From positions 3,387,579-3,451,578 of the forward strand of contig NZ_CP031841.1 in NCBI RefSeq assembly GCF_003432385.1: a stretch of DNA of 64,000 nt, read 5' to 3'. Both the position numbers and the translations under genes were made by a program. The DNA is from Breoghania sp. L-A4. GTDB lineage: Bacteria > Pseudomonadota > Alphaproteobacteria > Rhizobiales > Stappiaceae. This document shows, one piece after another, positions 35,880-45,225 of this stretch. How positions within the stretch are numbered: position 1 is the first letter of the stretch; each line of letters starts with the position of its first letter. A model generated the notes under the pieces. It ran no database searches. It had not been told where the DNA came from and was given only the letters and a program-made list of their open reading frames with translations.

Positions 35880-38425
35880 CTCGACAGCGCTTCCTTCACC
35901 GCCGTTGCCAGTTGCTTGAGCGTGAAGGGCTTTGGCAGGAACGAAAATTTCTCGTTCTCCGGCAGGTTCTTCTCGAACGCCTCTTCCGCGTAGCCGGAAA
36001 CGAAGATGATCTTCAGATCCGGCTTGGTCTTGCGCAATTCCCTGAGAAGGGAGGGCCCGTCCATTTCCGGCATGACCACGTCGGAGACGACCAGATCGAC
36101 CTCACCGCCGGCCGCCTCGAGCACCTCCAGCGCCTCGGTGCCGCAACTTGCCTCATGCACCGTGTAGCCGCGCGAGGCGAGAGCGCGGGCGGCGAAGGCG
36201 CGCACGGCTTCCTCGTCTTCCACCAGAAGAATTGTTGCCGAACCGGTGAGATCGGTCATCGGCGCTTCGGGCTGGACGTCGGCCGGAATGGCCACGGCGT
36301 TCTCCTCCACCACATGGCGCGGCAGGAAGATGCGGAACATCGTGCCTTCGCCCACGGTGGAGACGGGATAAATGTAGCCGCCGGTCTGCTTGATGATGCC
36401 GTAGACGGTGGAGAGACCCAGACCCGTGCCCTTGCCCACGTCCTTTGTGGAGAAGAACGGCTCGAAAATCTTGTCCATCACCTGCTGCGACATGCCGGTG
36501 CCGGTGTCCGTCGCCTCGATGAGCACGTATTCGCCGGTCGGCATGCCGCGAGTGTTATCAAAGGTCGTTGACTGCTCGCGGGTAACGTTTGAGGTGCGGA
36601 TGGTCAGTTGCCCACCGTCGATCATCGCATCGCGCGCGTTCACCGCCAGATTGACGATCACCTGCTCGAACTGGTTGAGATCGGCCATCACCGGCCACAG
36701 ATCGCGTCCGTGCACGACCTTAAGCTCGACCTTCTCGCCCAGCAGACGATCGAGCAGGATCGAGAGATCCGCCAGGACGTCGTTCAGCTCAAGCTGCTTG
36801 GGACGCAGGGTCTGACGCCGCGAGAACGCCAGCAGCTGGCGCACGAGGCCGGCCGCGCGATTGGCGTTCTGCTTGATGTTCATGATGTCCTGGAAGGACG
36901 GATCCGCCGGCCGGTGGTTGGCCAGAAGCAGATCGGAAAAGCCGATGATGGCGGTCAGAACGTTGTTGAAATCATGCGCCACACCGCCGGCAAGCTGGCC
37001 AATCGCCTGCATCTTCTGGCTTTGCGCGAACTGCAGCTCCAGCGCCCGCTGGCGTGTGGTCTCCAGCGCATAGACGATGGCGGCCTCGCCCTCGTCCTCA
37101 CCATCCTCGACGGCGGAGATGTAGAAGGTGGCCGAGCGGTCGTCGTCGGACCCGGCCAACTGGATGTCCATGGGCGCGATCTCGCCCTGGCCCGCGGCCG
37201 CGGCCGTCAGCGCATTGGCAAGCTCGTCGCGGCCGTTGCCGGCGACGAAGTCGACAATCGGCCGGTGCGAGCCGTCGCCCGGCTCCGCCTTGCCGAACAG
37301 ACGCACGAACGGCGCGTTGGTGCGCACGATGCGTCCCTCGCGGTCCACGGAGGCAATCGCGATCGGCGTGTTGTTGAAGAAGCGCGCGAACCGTACCTCC
37401 GCGGCGCGCAAGGCTTCCTGCGCCTCCTCGCCCGGAGAGCGGTTGAGCACCAGCGTGCGGCTTTCACCTGCGTGCCCGTCCGCGCCAAACGGCACGCGGT
37501 GCAGGAGTCGCACAGGAATGGTTCGGCCCGAGCGGGTCACGAGATCGAGATCGAGCGTTTCGGTCTTCACATCCCCCGGCTGGCCGGAAATCGAATGAAT
37601 CAGCTCAGCGCCGTCCCCGCGCACCACATCCGACAGCAGCAGCGAGCACGCCTCGAACTGCGCAAGATCGTGCCCCAGCCAATCGGCCAGCGTCGCGTTG
37701 AGATAGACGATGCGCCCCTCGCCATCGGCGGAAAAGAAGCCCGCCGGTGCATGGTCGAGGAAATTGATGACGCGTTGCAGTTCCTGGAAGGAGGATTCCT
37801 GTTCGGTGCGGTCGCGGGTGATATCGGCGACGCTCCATACCGTGTATTTGTGGCGGCCGCCCGCGCTGTCGCCGGTTTCCAGCGGCCGCACATTGATGCG
37901 ATACCAGCGCGGGGATCCTTCGAACTGACCGATGGGATGCGGCAGGCGGACTTCCTCAAAGACCTTCAGATCGCTGCGGGTGGCCTGCGACAGCCGGTAA
38001 ATGGCGTCGGCGGCGTCCGGATCGCTGGAAAAGACACGTTCCACCGCGCGCACATCCGCCGCGCTCGCGGCTCCCGTCAACTCGGCATAGGCCTGGTTTG
38101 CATAGATGATCCGGCCACTGGAATCGGTGATCAGCGCACCGGACTCATGGGAATCGAGAAACGCCTGCGCGAGCGGATTGCCCGGCTGGCGGCTGGCGAA
38201 GCGCAGCAGACCGATCGCAGCCGCAAACAGGCAGAAGACGCCGACCACGGCCAGCAAGCCCAGCAGACCCAGCACATAGGGCTCCGCCTGCTCGCGGCTC
38301 ATGAAAGCCAGCCCTCCGGCGGCGGCCACGAGCCCGAGCCCGAGCAGGACGAGAAGGCCAATGCTTCCCGATCGCTCCGACCGGTCGATGACCGGCTCAG
38401 GCGAACGCGCCTCGATGTCACTCAT
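35876..38425 (-). CDS. cckA: Hybrid histidine kinase CckA
   Basis: 849 residues. Two transmembrane helices lie near the N-terminus (about 20-75), followed by tandem PAS domains and the phosphoacceptor region GQLAGGVAHDFNNVLTAIIGFSDLL. The ATPase domain has VNLAVNARDAM and DVGKGTGLGLSTVYGIIKQTGGYI, and a receiver domain has LVVSDVVMPEMDG with the acceptor Asp and FLPKPF. In alphaproteobacteria CckA phosphorylates ChpT, which phosphorylates CtrA and CpdR. CtrA-type boxes upstream of flgB fit this role. It sits directly downstream of the flhB operon on the same strand. Confidence 0.95.
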   Translation of the reverse strand: MSDIEARSPEPVIDRSERSGSIGLLVLLGLGLVAAAGGLAFMSREQAEPYVLGLLGLLAVVGVFCLFAAAIGLLRFASRQPGNPLAQAFLDSHESGALITDSSGRIIYANQAYAELTGAASAADVRAVERVFSSDPDAADAIYRLSQATRSDLKVFEEVRLPHPIGQFEGSPRWYRINVRPLETGDSAGGRHKYTVWSVADITRDRTEQESSFQELQRVINFLDHAPAGFFSADGEGRIVYLNATLADWLGHDLAQFEACSLLLSDVVRGDGAELIHSISGQPGDVKTETLDLDLVTRSGRTIPVRLLHRVPFGADGHAGESRTLVLNRSPGEEAQEALRAAEVRFARFFNNTPIAIASVDREGRIVRTNAPFVRLFGKAEPGDGSHRPIVDFVAGNGRDELANALTAAAAGQGEIAPMDIQLAGSDDDRSATFYISAVEDGEDEGEAAIVYALETTRQRALELQFAQSQKMQAIGQLAGGVAHDFNNVLTAIIGFSDLLLANHRPADPSFQDIMNIKQNANRAAGLVRQLLAFSRRQTLRPKQLELNDVLADLSILLDRLLGEKVELKVVHGRDLWPVMADLNQFEQVIVNLAVNARDAMIDGGQLTIRTSNVTREQSTTFDNTRGMPTGEYVLIEATDTGTGMSQQVMDKIFEPFFSTKDVGKGTGLGLSTVYGIIKQTGGYIYPVSTVGEGTMFRIFLPRHVVEENAVAIPADVQPEAPMTDLTGSATILLVEDEEAVRAFAARALASRGYTVHEASCGTEALEVLEAAGGEVDLVVSDVVMPEMDGPSLLRELRKTKPDLKIIFVSGYAEEAFEKNLPENEKFSFLPKPFTLKQLATAVKEALSS

Positions 38426-38688
38426 GTCAGCCCGCACTCCCCGGTCCGCTCCGCAGGCCCACCCGGCGCAGCAACGCTGCCGTCGCATTGTAGAGTTCCA
38501 ATTTCGACCGCTCGCAACACAGATCCAATTCCCACAACACCCGTGGCATTCCTCAACGCAACATCACACGCCATGACGTCCGCCTGACACCGCTCGGCCG
38601 GCACGCTCACCGCCACCCGATCAGGCGAACACCGCTCGGCTATCGTCACATGCGAACGCGCGGCCGACCGATACCGTTGCACCACGCA

Positions 38689-39765
38689 TCACGCCTGCCA
38701 ACTCGGCCGCTTGCGCAGCCGCAACACGTAGCCGATCACTTCCGCGACCGCACGATAATGTTCTTCCGGGATTTCCGCATCAATGTCCACCTGCGCATAC
38801 AGCGATCTCGCGAGTGGCGGGTTCTCGATAATCGGAATTTTCGCGCCCTTGGCGACTTCCCGGATCTTCAGGGCGGTTGCGTCGGTGCCCTTGGCCACGC
38901 AGAGAGGCGCCGCCATGCCCTCTTCGTATTTCAGGGCGACAGCATAGTGAGTCGGGTTGGTCACAACCACCGTGGCGCTGGGTACAGCGGCCATCATGCG
39001 CCTGCGCGAGCGCTCCATCCGCAACTGGCGGATCTTGCCCTTGACCATCGGATCGCCTTCGGACTGCTTGTATTCGTCCTTGATCTCCTGGACGGTCATC
39101 TTCTGCTTCTCGAACCACTTGTTGCGCTGGTAGAACATGTCGAGCCCCGCGATGATGGTCATCACCGCCACCACGGCGCCAAGAAGCTGCAACGCGATCT
39201 CCCGGGTTTCCGGCAGGATGGTGATCACATCGCGCATGATCATCGTGTCCAGACGATCGCGCTCAGGCCACATGACCGCCGCCATCAGCCCTCCGACGAT
39301 GGAAATCTTGACCACGCCCTTGAGGAAGTTGACCAGGCTGTCCTTGGAGAACAGACGCTTGAAACCGGCGACTGGAGAAATCTTGGACAGTTTGGGCGTC
39401 AGACTTTCCGCCGACAGCACGATCTTGTGCTGCACCATGTTGCCCGCCACCGCCATGATCATCATGGACAGCATTGGCAGCCCCAGCGCCACCAGAAGGA
39501 TTCGGCCATAGTCCATCCACAACGCGCGGATGCCGCCCGCATCCAGCGGGATCTCTTCCAGATGCGCAAAGATGTTGCCCAAGCCGACGAACAGGTCCTG
39601 GGCGATCGACGGCGAGAACAGCGCCACGATGAAAGTCGCCCCCATCAGGGAGAACCAGGTGCTGACCTCCTGGCTCTTGGCGACATCGCCGCGTTTGTGG
39701 GCGTCTTCCAGTTTCTTTTGTGTCGGATCTTCTGTTTTTTCCGACTGTTCTGTGTCGTCCGCCAT
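38689..39765 (-). CDS. flhB: Flagellar export protein FlhB
   Basis: 358 residues. It starts MADDTEQSEKTEDPTQKKLEDAHKRGDVAKSQEV, the FlhB signature for the membrane-proximal N-terminus. Four membrane segments follow, then a cytoplasmic domain with the autocleavage site NPTH in TVVVTNPTHYAVALKYEEGM. FlhB switches the flagellar type III export apparatus from rod/hook to filament substrates. It is the last gene of flgB-flgC-fliE-fliQ-fliR-flhB; only 9 bp separate it from fliR. Confidence 0.97.
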   Translation of the reverse strand: MADDTEQSEKTEDPTQKKLEDAHKRGDVAKSQEVSTWFSLMGATFIVALFSPSIAQDLFVGLGNIFAHLEEIPLDAGGIRALWMDYGRILLVALGLPMLSMMIMAVAGNMVQHKIVLSAESLTPKLSKISPVAGFKRLFSKDSLVNFLKGVVKISIVGGLMAAVMWPERDRLDTMIMRDVITILPETREIALQLLGAVVAVMTIIAGLDMFYQRNKWFEKQKMTVQEIKDEYKQSEGDPMVKGKIRQLRMERSRRRMMAAVPSATVVVTNPTHYAVALKYEEGMAAPLCVAKGTDATALKIREVAKGAKIPIIENPPLARSLYAQVDIDAEIPEEHYRAVAEVIGYVLRLRKRPSWQA

Positions 39766-39774
39766 GGACCGCTC

Positions 39775-40539
39775 CTATCGCACCAGAAACTGGCCGAGCG
39801 TGGCTTCCACATGATCCATGTACCAGGTCATGATGGTTGCCAGCAGCAGCATGAGAAGACCGATGCCCATGAAGATGTTCGCGGGCATGGCGATGAAGAA
39901 GATCTGCATTTGCGGCATCAGGCGGTTAAGCAGCCCGAGACCGAAATAGAACACCAGACCGAAGACGATGAACGGGGCGGAGATGCGGATGCCGATGGAG
40001 AAGGCCTCGCCAACGGTGCGCACAGCATTTTGCGCCAGATCGCCGACAGGCATGAGATCGCCGGGTGGAAACAGCGTGAAGCTGTCGTAAAGCGCCCCGA
40101 CGAGCAGATAGTGCAGGTCGGTGACGAAAATCAGCGTGATCGCGAGAATCGACAGGAAGTTGGAGAACAGCACGCCCTGCTGGCCCTGCGCCGGATCAAA
40201 CGCCATGGCGAACGCCAGGCCGCTCTGGCCGGCAATGATCGTTCCCGCGACCTGGATGGCCGCCATGACGAGCCGCGTCGCCAGGCCGATGAAGAAGCCG
40301 ACCAGAAGTTCACCGCCCAGCAGCACCAGGATACCGAGCATCGTGGCCGGCACGCCGGCGGAATAGCGCACCGAGACAATCGGATAGAGCACCAGCGTCA
40401 GGCTGAGCGCCAGCGACAGCCGGATGCGTCCCGGCACGTTGGTTTCGCCCAATGCCGGCATCAGCATGATCATCGTGCCCAGCCGGGCGAAGATCAGCAT
40501 GAACAGGAAGGCTGTCTGCGGGAGAAAGGACAGGTTCAC
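39775..40539 (-). CDS. fliR: Flagellar export protein FliR
   Basis: 254 residues with about six hydrophobic segments. FARLGTMIMLMPALGETNVPGRIRLSLALSLTL is the conserved N-terminal block. FliR forms part of the export-gate complex with FliP and FliQ. It lies between fliQ (16 bp) and flhB (9 bp). Confidence 0.96.
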   Translation of the reverse strand: MNLSFLPQTAFLFMLIFARLGTMIMLMPALGETNVPGRIRLSLALSLTLVLYPIVSVRYSAGVPATMLGILVLLGGELLVGFFIGLATRLVMAAIQVAGTIIAGQSGLAFAMAFDPAQGQQGVLFSNFLSILAITLIFVTDLHYLLVGALYDSFTLFPPGDLMPVGDLAQNAVRTVGEAFSIGIRISAPFIVFGLVFYFGLGLLNRLMPQMQIFFIAMPANIFMGIGLLMLLLATIMTWYMDHVEATLGQFLVR

Positions 40540-40555
40540 GGTCCGCGAACCTCCT

Positions 40556-40819
40556 TCAGGTTTGCGCGATCAAGCCGACGACGCGGATCATGAAGGCATT
40601 CATCACCTGGCCCATCAGCGGCAACGTCAAGAGCAGCGCGATGAAAATCGCCAGAATCTTCGGCACGAAGACGAGCGTCATTTCCTGGACCTGCGTCAGC
40701 GCCTGCACCAGGGCAATCGTCACGCCGACCACCAGCCCGACGATCATCGTCGGCGCGACCACATAGAGCAGCGTCCAGATCGCTTCGCGTCCGATATCGA
40801 GCACTTCGGCTCCGGTCAT
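40556..40819 (-). CDS. fliQ: Flagellar export protein FliQ
   Basis: 87 residues with two transmembrane helices (IWTLLYVVAPTMIVGLVVGVTIALVQA and FVPKILAIFIALLLTLPLMG) and QVQEMTLVFVPK between them. This is the normal FliQ size and layout for an export-gate subunit. It lies in the flgB-to-flhB operon. Confidence 0.96.
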   Translation of the reverse strand: MTGAEVLDIGREAIWTLLYVVAPTMIVGLVVGVTIALVQALTQVQEMTLVFVPKILAIFIALLLTLPLMGQVMNAFMIRVVGLIAQT

Positions 40820-40877
40820 CGAGAAGTCTCCAAGGGCCGGCCGGGACGAAGCCCCTGCATCAACCGCGCGCCATCGG

Positions 40878-41198
40878 TCAAATCGGCATCCGCATGATTT
40901 CCTCGTAGGCGGCGATCACCTTGTCGCGGACCGACACCATGGTCTCCAGCGCAATCTCGGTTTCCGAGATGGCGGTGACCACGTCCACCACATCCGCCTT
41001 GCCTTGCAGCATGTCGACCGATTTGGCGTCTGTCGACCGGCCCTTGTCAACCAGTTCGCTGACGGCGGATTTCACCATTGCACCGAAATCCGCGCCGCCC
41101 GCCCCTTCGATCTTGGCGTCGGCGCCGCCGCGGGCAAATTGCTCCGCGAGCTTTGCCGCGTTCTGATAGGCATTTGCGGCGATCAATGGTGTGGCCAT
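40878..41198 (-). CDS. fliE: Flagellar hook-basal body protein FliE
   Basis: 106 residues ending in the conserved FliE block VDVVTAISETEIALETMVSVRDKVIAAYEEIMRMPI. FliE links the MS ring to the proximal rod and is exported first. It is followed by fliQ in the same operon. Confidence 0.94.
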   Translation of the reverse strand: MATPLIAANAYQNAAKLAEQFARGGADAKIEGAGGADFGAMVKSAVSELVDKGRSTDAKSVDMLQGKADVVDVVTAISETEIALETMVSVRDKVIAAYEEIMRMPI

Positions 41199-41266
41199 GG
41201 GACTGTTCCTGGAATTGGACGCTTCGAGCCGTCAAATGTTGACTGTGTCAGGGCGGTGAAGGGTTC

Positions 41267-41677
41267 TTAGCCGCGGAGAATGTCGATGGTTCGCTGCAGC
41301 ATGCGGCGCGTCGACTGGATAACGTTGAGATTGGCCTCGTAAGACCGCTGCGCCTCGCGGATATCCACGGTTTCAACCAGCGTGTTGACATTGGGCATGC
41401 GCACATTGCCCGCGGCATCCGCCGCCGGATGGCCCGGTTCGTGGCGCACCTGGAACTCGGACCTGTCGAGCTGGATACGGCCGAGCTCCACGACCCGGGC
41501 GCCCAGTTCCCGGTCGAACTCGGAGCGGAAGGTAGGAATTCTGCGCCTATAGGGATCCTCTTCCGGCGTCCTGCCGGTGGAATCCTTGTTGGCGATATTC
41601 TCCGCGATCACCCGCATGCGTCCGTTTTGCGCCTTCAGGCCGGACGCGGCGATCATCAGCGATCTGACAAAGTCCAT
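41267..41677 (-). CDS. flgC: Flagellar basal-body rod protein FlgC
   Basis: 136 residues. The rod-protein N-terminal motif is MIAASGLKAQNGRMRVIAENIANKDSTG, and the C-terminal motif is NVNTLVETVDIREAQRSYEANLNVIQSTRRMLQRTIDIL. It is a proximal rod subunit. It follows flgB by 21 bp and precedes fliE. Confidence 0.96.
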   Translation of the reverse strand: MDFVRSLMIAASGLKAQNGRMRVIAENIANKDSTGRTPEEDPYRRRIPTFRSEFDRELGARVVELGRIQLDRSEFQVRHEPGHPAADAAGNVRMPNVNTLVETVDIREAQRSYEANLNVIQSTRRMLQRTIDILRG

Positions 41678-41698
41678 TGTGGTGCTCCGGTAAAACGA

Positions 41699-42100
41699 TC
41701 AGCGTTTGCCGAGCGCGGTCTTGATGAGGCCCATGCCTCGCGTGTAGATCGACGTGGCCGCCTGGTAGTCCATCTGGTTGGCGGTGATTTTCATCATCTG
41801 CTCTTCCAGGACAACGGAGTTGCCCTCTGGGGTAATCTCGAAACTGCCGACTTCGCGGGGCCGGTTCGGCCCGTTATGGCTCCCGGTCCGCATGTGACCT
41901 TCCTGGGTCACCGCCTGCTGGACGTATTGCGACCGCGACCCCTTCAAGGTGTTGGTGAAGCTCACCTGCTTGATGTCACGCGAATGGAAATCGGGCGTGT
42001 CAGCGTTGGCGACATTTTCCGCCAGCACCTTTTGACGCGTCTGATGCCACTGCATCTTGGTCCGCAGCGCCTGAAAGATCGGAAGATCGGTGACGGCCAT
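41699..42100 (-). CDS. flgB: Flagellar basal-body rod protein FlgB
   Basis: 133 residues. FQALRTKMQWHQTRQKVLAENVANADTPDF is the FlgB N-terminal rod motif; the C-terminus has MDYQAATSIYTRGMGLIKTALGKR. The ATG at 42100 gives the usual start; 45 further upstream codons are not family-like. It is the first gene of the early (class II type) operon, with CtrA-type boxes about 140-175 bp upstream. Confidence 0.95.
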   Translation of the reverse strand: MAVTDLPIFQALRTKMQWHQTRQKVLAENVANADTPDFHSRDIKQVSFTNTLKGSRSQYVQQAVTQEGHMRTGSHNGPNRPREVGSFEITPEGNSVVLEEQMMKITANQMDYQAATSIYTRGMGLIKTALGKR

Positions 42101-42239
42101 GAGTTCGCCAGTTCTGTTGCGCTGCCCTACCCTCTGGGCCTGGTCGGGCGGCTGCCGCGATTCCCGACGGGTCATGCCCGGAAAACCGCCATTTACCCCT
42201 GCTTCCAAGGCCGATAGGCACATTCTGCCGGGCATAAGG

Positions 42240-42275
42240 TTAACGAGTTCTTAACGCCGTTAATGTTTCGCTAAC
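42240..42275. promoter_or_regulatory. Tandem CtrA boxes upstream of the flgB operon
   Basis: TTAACGAGTTCTTAAC (42240-42255) is a perfect TTAA-N7-TTAAC CtrA site. TTAATGTTTCGCTAAC (42260-42275) is a second copy with one mismatch, five bases further on. They lie between the divergent flgB operon and fliO-fliP, so both could respond to phosphorylated CtrA. Confidence 0.65.
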
Positions 42276-42708
42276 CATGGAAGTGAACGAATACGCCGCT
42301 TTCACCCATCGCACACCCTCGTACGAAAACCATTCGTTAAGGACCGAACCGGCAAAAAATGCCCAACTCTGTTAACCTTGCGCGAGTGACAAAGATTCGC
42401 CGCGGGGCAAGGGCACGCTCATGCGGCCACCACTCCAGATCCGCAGGCGCGATTGCCGGTCGCCGGGCACAGGGGCGGACCATCGTTCCGCCCGGGAAAC
42501 GGATCGGTAAAAGACTTGTCCCGGTGCCGGACCTGAACCGGGAAAAAATGGTTGGGCGTGGGACAAGCCGCCCGCGACGCGCTAATAAGTCTGGATCCGC
42601 AATTGCGGATATGCTGATTCCGTGCGCAAGACCACGCGCTGCGAAGGATCGCTCAGGCTAAGCCCGACGCGTCGTTGAGACAGTCGCGAAGAAGACAGTG
42701 AGGATGGA
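42276..42708. other. Structured non-coding stretch before fliO
   Basis: No convincing gene. Two potential hairpins are visible on the plus strand. One is GGGCGGA-CCATCGT-TCCGCCC (about 42475-42495). The other is CTTGTCCC pairing with GGGACAAG across an inner GC-rich region (about 42515-42571). They could belong to a long fliO leader or a small RNA. This is a structural guess only. Confidence 0.35.
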
Positions 42709-44344
42709 ATGAACAGTTGGCTGGAGGAGGCGTTCAATATTGATCCCGGCTTTGCCAGGGGCCTCCAATTCGTCATCGCACTGCTGATCGTCCTTGGATT
42801 GATCGCTGTCTTTGTATGGATCCTGCGCCGGCTTTCGGGCGTGCGCGTCGGCCGCGGCCCGCGCAACCGCCAGCCGCGCATCGCGGTGATGGATACGACC
42901 GCCCTGGACGCGCGCCGCCGGCTGATTCTGGTGCGCCGCGACAACATCGAGCACCTGCTGCTGGTCGGCGGTCCGTCGGACGTCGTCGTCGAGCAGAACA
43001 TCGTTCGGGGCCAGCCCGCCCAGGGTTACGGACGTCAGGCCGCCCAGGGTCCTGTGGCCGCCACGCAACAAGCGCCGCTGCAGGCGCCGCAGGCTCCGCC
43101 GCCCGCTCCCCAGCAGCACCCCGCGAGCGCGCGGCCCATGCCAGCCGCGCAAACGCCACCGCCCCAGCAGCAGGCGCAGCCACGCGCGCCGCAGCCACAA
43201 CAGCCCGCGCCGCAACAGCCGGCTCCGCGACAACCGGCAACCGCGCCGCCGGCGCAATCGAGCCTGCTTGCAGGCGCCCGCCCCTATGGCGGCGCTCCGG
43301 CCCCCGCACAGTCCGCAAACCCGCCTTCCCAACAGTCCGGACCTTCGGGCGCATCCGCAGCCGTGGCCCGTGCGCGTGACGCGGTTGACCAGATCGGCGC
43401 CGAGCCCCAGGCGCAGCCGGGCTATCGCCCGGCCGCAGCCCCGCAACAGTCCGCCCCGCGTCAGCCGGAGAGGCCGCAATACGGGCGCCCTGGCGCAGGC
43501 GCCGCCGCAAACGGCACCAAGTCCGCGGAGACACCGTCCGCGCCCGAAGCGCAGCGCTATCCCCCCGTCCAATCGAGCAGCGGCGACAGGGCCGCTCCTT
43601 CCGGCTCCCCAGTGCGGAGCGAGGTCGCGAACCCGTCTCGGCGCCGGTCCGCGCGCCCGTGCAGACAAGCACGGCGCCGAGCATCCAGACACCGCCCGAG
43701 GCAGCCGCACCGTTCGTCCGCCCGGCCCCCGCGCCGGTCACGCCTCCCGTGAGCGTCAACGCGCCGGCCGTCAAGCCCGAAGCCCCTGGGCCCGCGGCAC
43801 CGGCCGCGCCGACACCGGTGTTTGGCGCCGGCCTCAGCATGGCGCCCTCCTCCAACGGCGCGAAGCAGGCCGCTCCCGCGCCGGAGACCGCGAAGCAACC
43901 AGAACCCGCACCGAGCCGCCCCCAGCAGCAGACCGTCGATCTGGCGGCCCATCTGGAAGAGGCGCTGCTCGGCCCAGCACCTGTCGAGCCCAAACCCGCG
44001 GAGGCGCCCAAGCTCGCCGAAGTGCCCAAACCCGCCGAAACGCCCAAGGCCCCGAGACCCAGAAGCGGGACGAGGGTCAAGGGACGGCTGAGACGCCAAA
44101 GGTCGAAGACAAACCCGAGGCGTCCAAGGCCGACGAACCCGCTGCAAACCCTGAAGACTCCAAGAAAGCGGAGACGCCAAAGGCGGCGAACGACCAGTCC
44201 AGGACGGACCCGGGTGGTGATACGGACGCCAGCGAAGCATCCAAGAAGGACGGCGACGCGCAGGACGAGGCAGTGACGATCGACACGATCGAGGAGGAAA
44301 TGGCGAAACTTCTCAACGAGATCGGCGGAAAAGACAAGAAATGA
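42709..44344 (+). pseudogene. fliO: Flagellar biosynthesis protein FliO with long Pro/Ala/Gln tail, two frameshifts as sequenced
   Basis: The N-terminus has a transmembrane helix (FVIALLIVLGLIAVFVWILRR). The FliO core block QPRIAVMDTTALDARRRLILVRRDNIEHLLLVGGPSDVVVEQNIV follows. A very long low-complexity tail rich in Pro, Ala and Gln then ends in an acidic Lys/Glu/Asp segment, [20 protein letters not shown]. The frame changes at about 43607-43610 and again at about 44051-44054. In each case adding one C to a four-C run restores continuity, giving a protein of about 546 residues. The stop overlaps the fliP start (ATGA). FliO helps assemble the FliP ring. Confidence 0.75.
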
Positions 44345-45120
44345 GGCACTCCCGAAGCCGTCCCGCGCGACGGCTCGGCGCCAGACGCCTGTTGCTTGGT
44401 GGCCTGACGCTCACCGCAATTGCGCTCGGATGGGCGGCGGTCGCCCATGCGCAGGATCTGTCGGTCACCTTTGGCGAGAACACCTCGCTGACGGAACGCG
44501 CGGTTCAACTCGTGGCGCTGCTGACGGTGCTCAGCCTCGCGCCCTCCATCCTGGTGATGGTCACGAGCTTCACGCGCATCGTCGTGGTGCTGTCGCTGCT
44601 GCGCTCGGCCATTGGGCTGCAATCAGCCCCGCCCAACTCCGTGATGATCAGCCTGGCGCTGTTTCTCACCGCCTTCGTGATGGCCCCCACCTTCGAAACC
44701 GCCTACACGGAAGGTGTCCAGCCGCTCGTTGCCGGGAACATCGAATTCGCCGAGGCCTTCGACCGCGCCGCCGTGCCGTTTCACGAGTTCATGCGCGCCA
44801 ATGTGCGCGAGAAGGATGTTGGACTGTTTCTGGAACTGGCCAAACAGGAAGTGCCGGAGACACCGGAAGAGCTGTCCCTGCGCGTTCTGGTTCCCGCCTT
44901 CATCATCAGCGAACTGCGCCGCGCTTTCGAGATCGGCTTCTTGATCTATTTGCCGTTCCTGATCATCGATCTAGTGATCGCCTCGGTGCTCATGTCGATG
45001 GGCATGATGATGCTGCCACCCGTGGTGATCTCACTGCCGTTCAAGCTGATTTTCTTTGTGCTGGTGGACGGCTGGAACCTGCTGGCGGCGAGCCTTGTTC
45101 GCAGCTTTGCCGGCGGCTGA
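44341..45120 (+). CDS. fliP: Flagellar export protein FliP
   Basis: 259 residues. A signal peptide is followed by [51 protein letters not shown] and [45 protein letters not shown], the two FliP signature blocks. It forms the export-gate core with FliQ and FliR. It overlaps fliO by four bases and is convergent with the TPR gene. Confidence 0.97.
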   Translation: MRHSRSRPARRLGARRLLLGGLTLTAIALGWAAVAHAQDLSVTFGENTSLTERAVQLVALLTVLSLAPSILVMVTSFTRIVVVLSLLRSAIGLQSAPPNSVMISLALFLTAFVMAPTFETAYTEGVQPLVAGNIEFAEAFDRAAVPFHEFMRANVREKDVGLFLELAKQEVPETPEELSLRVLVPAFIISELRRAFEIGFLIYLPFLIIDLVIASVLMSMGMMMLPPVVISLPFKLIFFVLVDGWNLLAASLVRSFAGG

Positions 45121-45225
45121 TTGTCCAGCGACGTGCATTTCCGCGCGCCGCGCCGGCGGACGCGGCATGGGAATGGCAGGACCGTCAGATTTTAGAGGAT
45201 GCGCTGATTGCGCGCCCGCAGCGGG

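Noticed and set aside
44341-44420. A separate early gene start inside fliO and fliP
   Set aside because: The ATGA overlap and signal peptide place the fliP start clearly at 44341.
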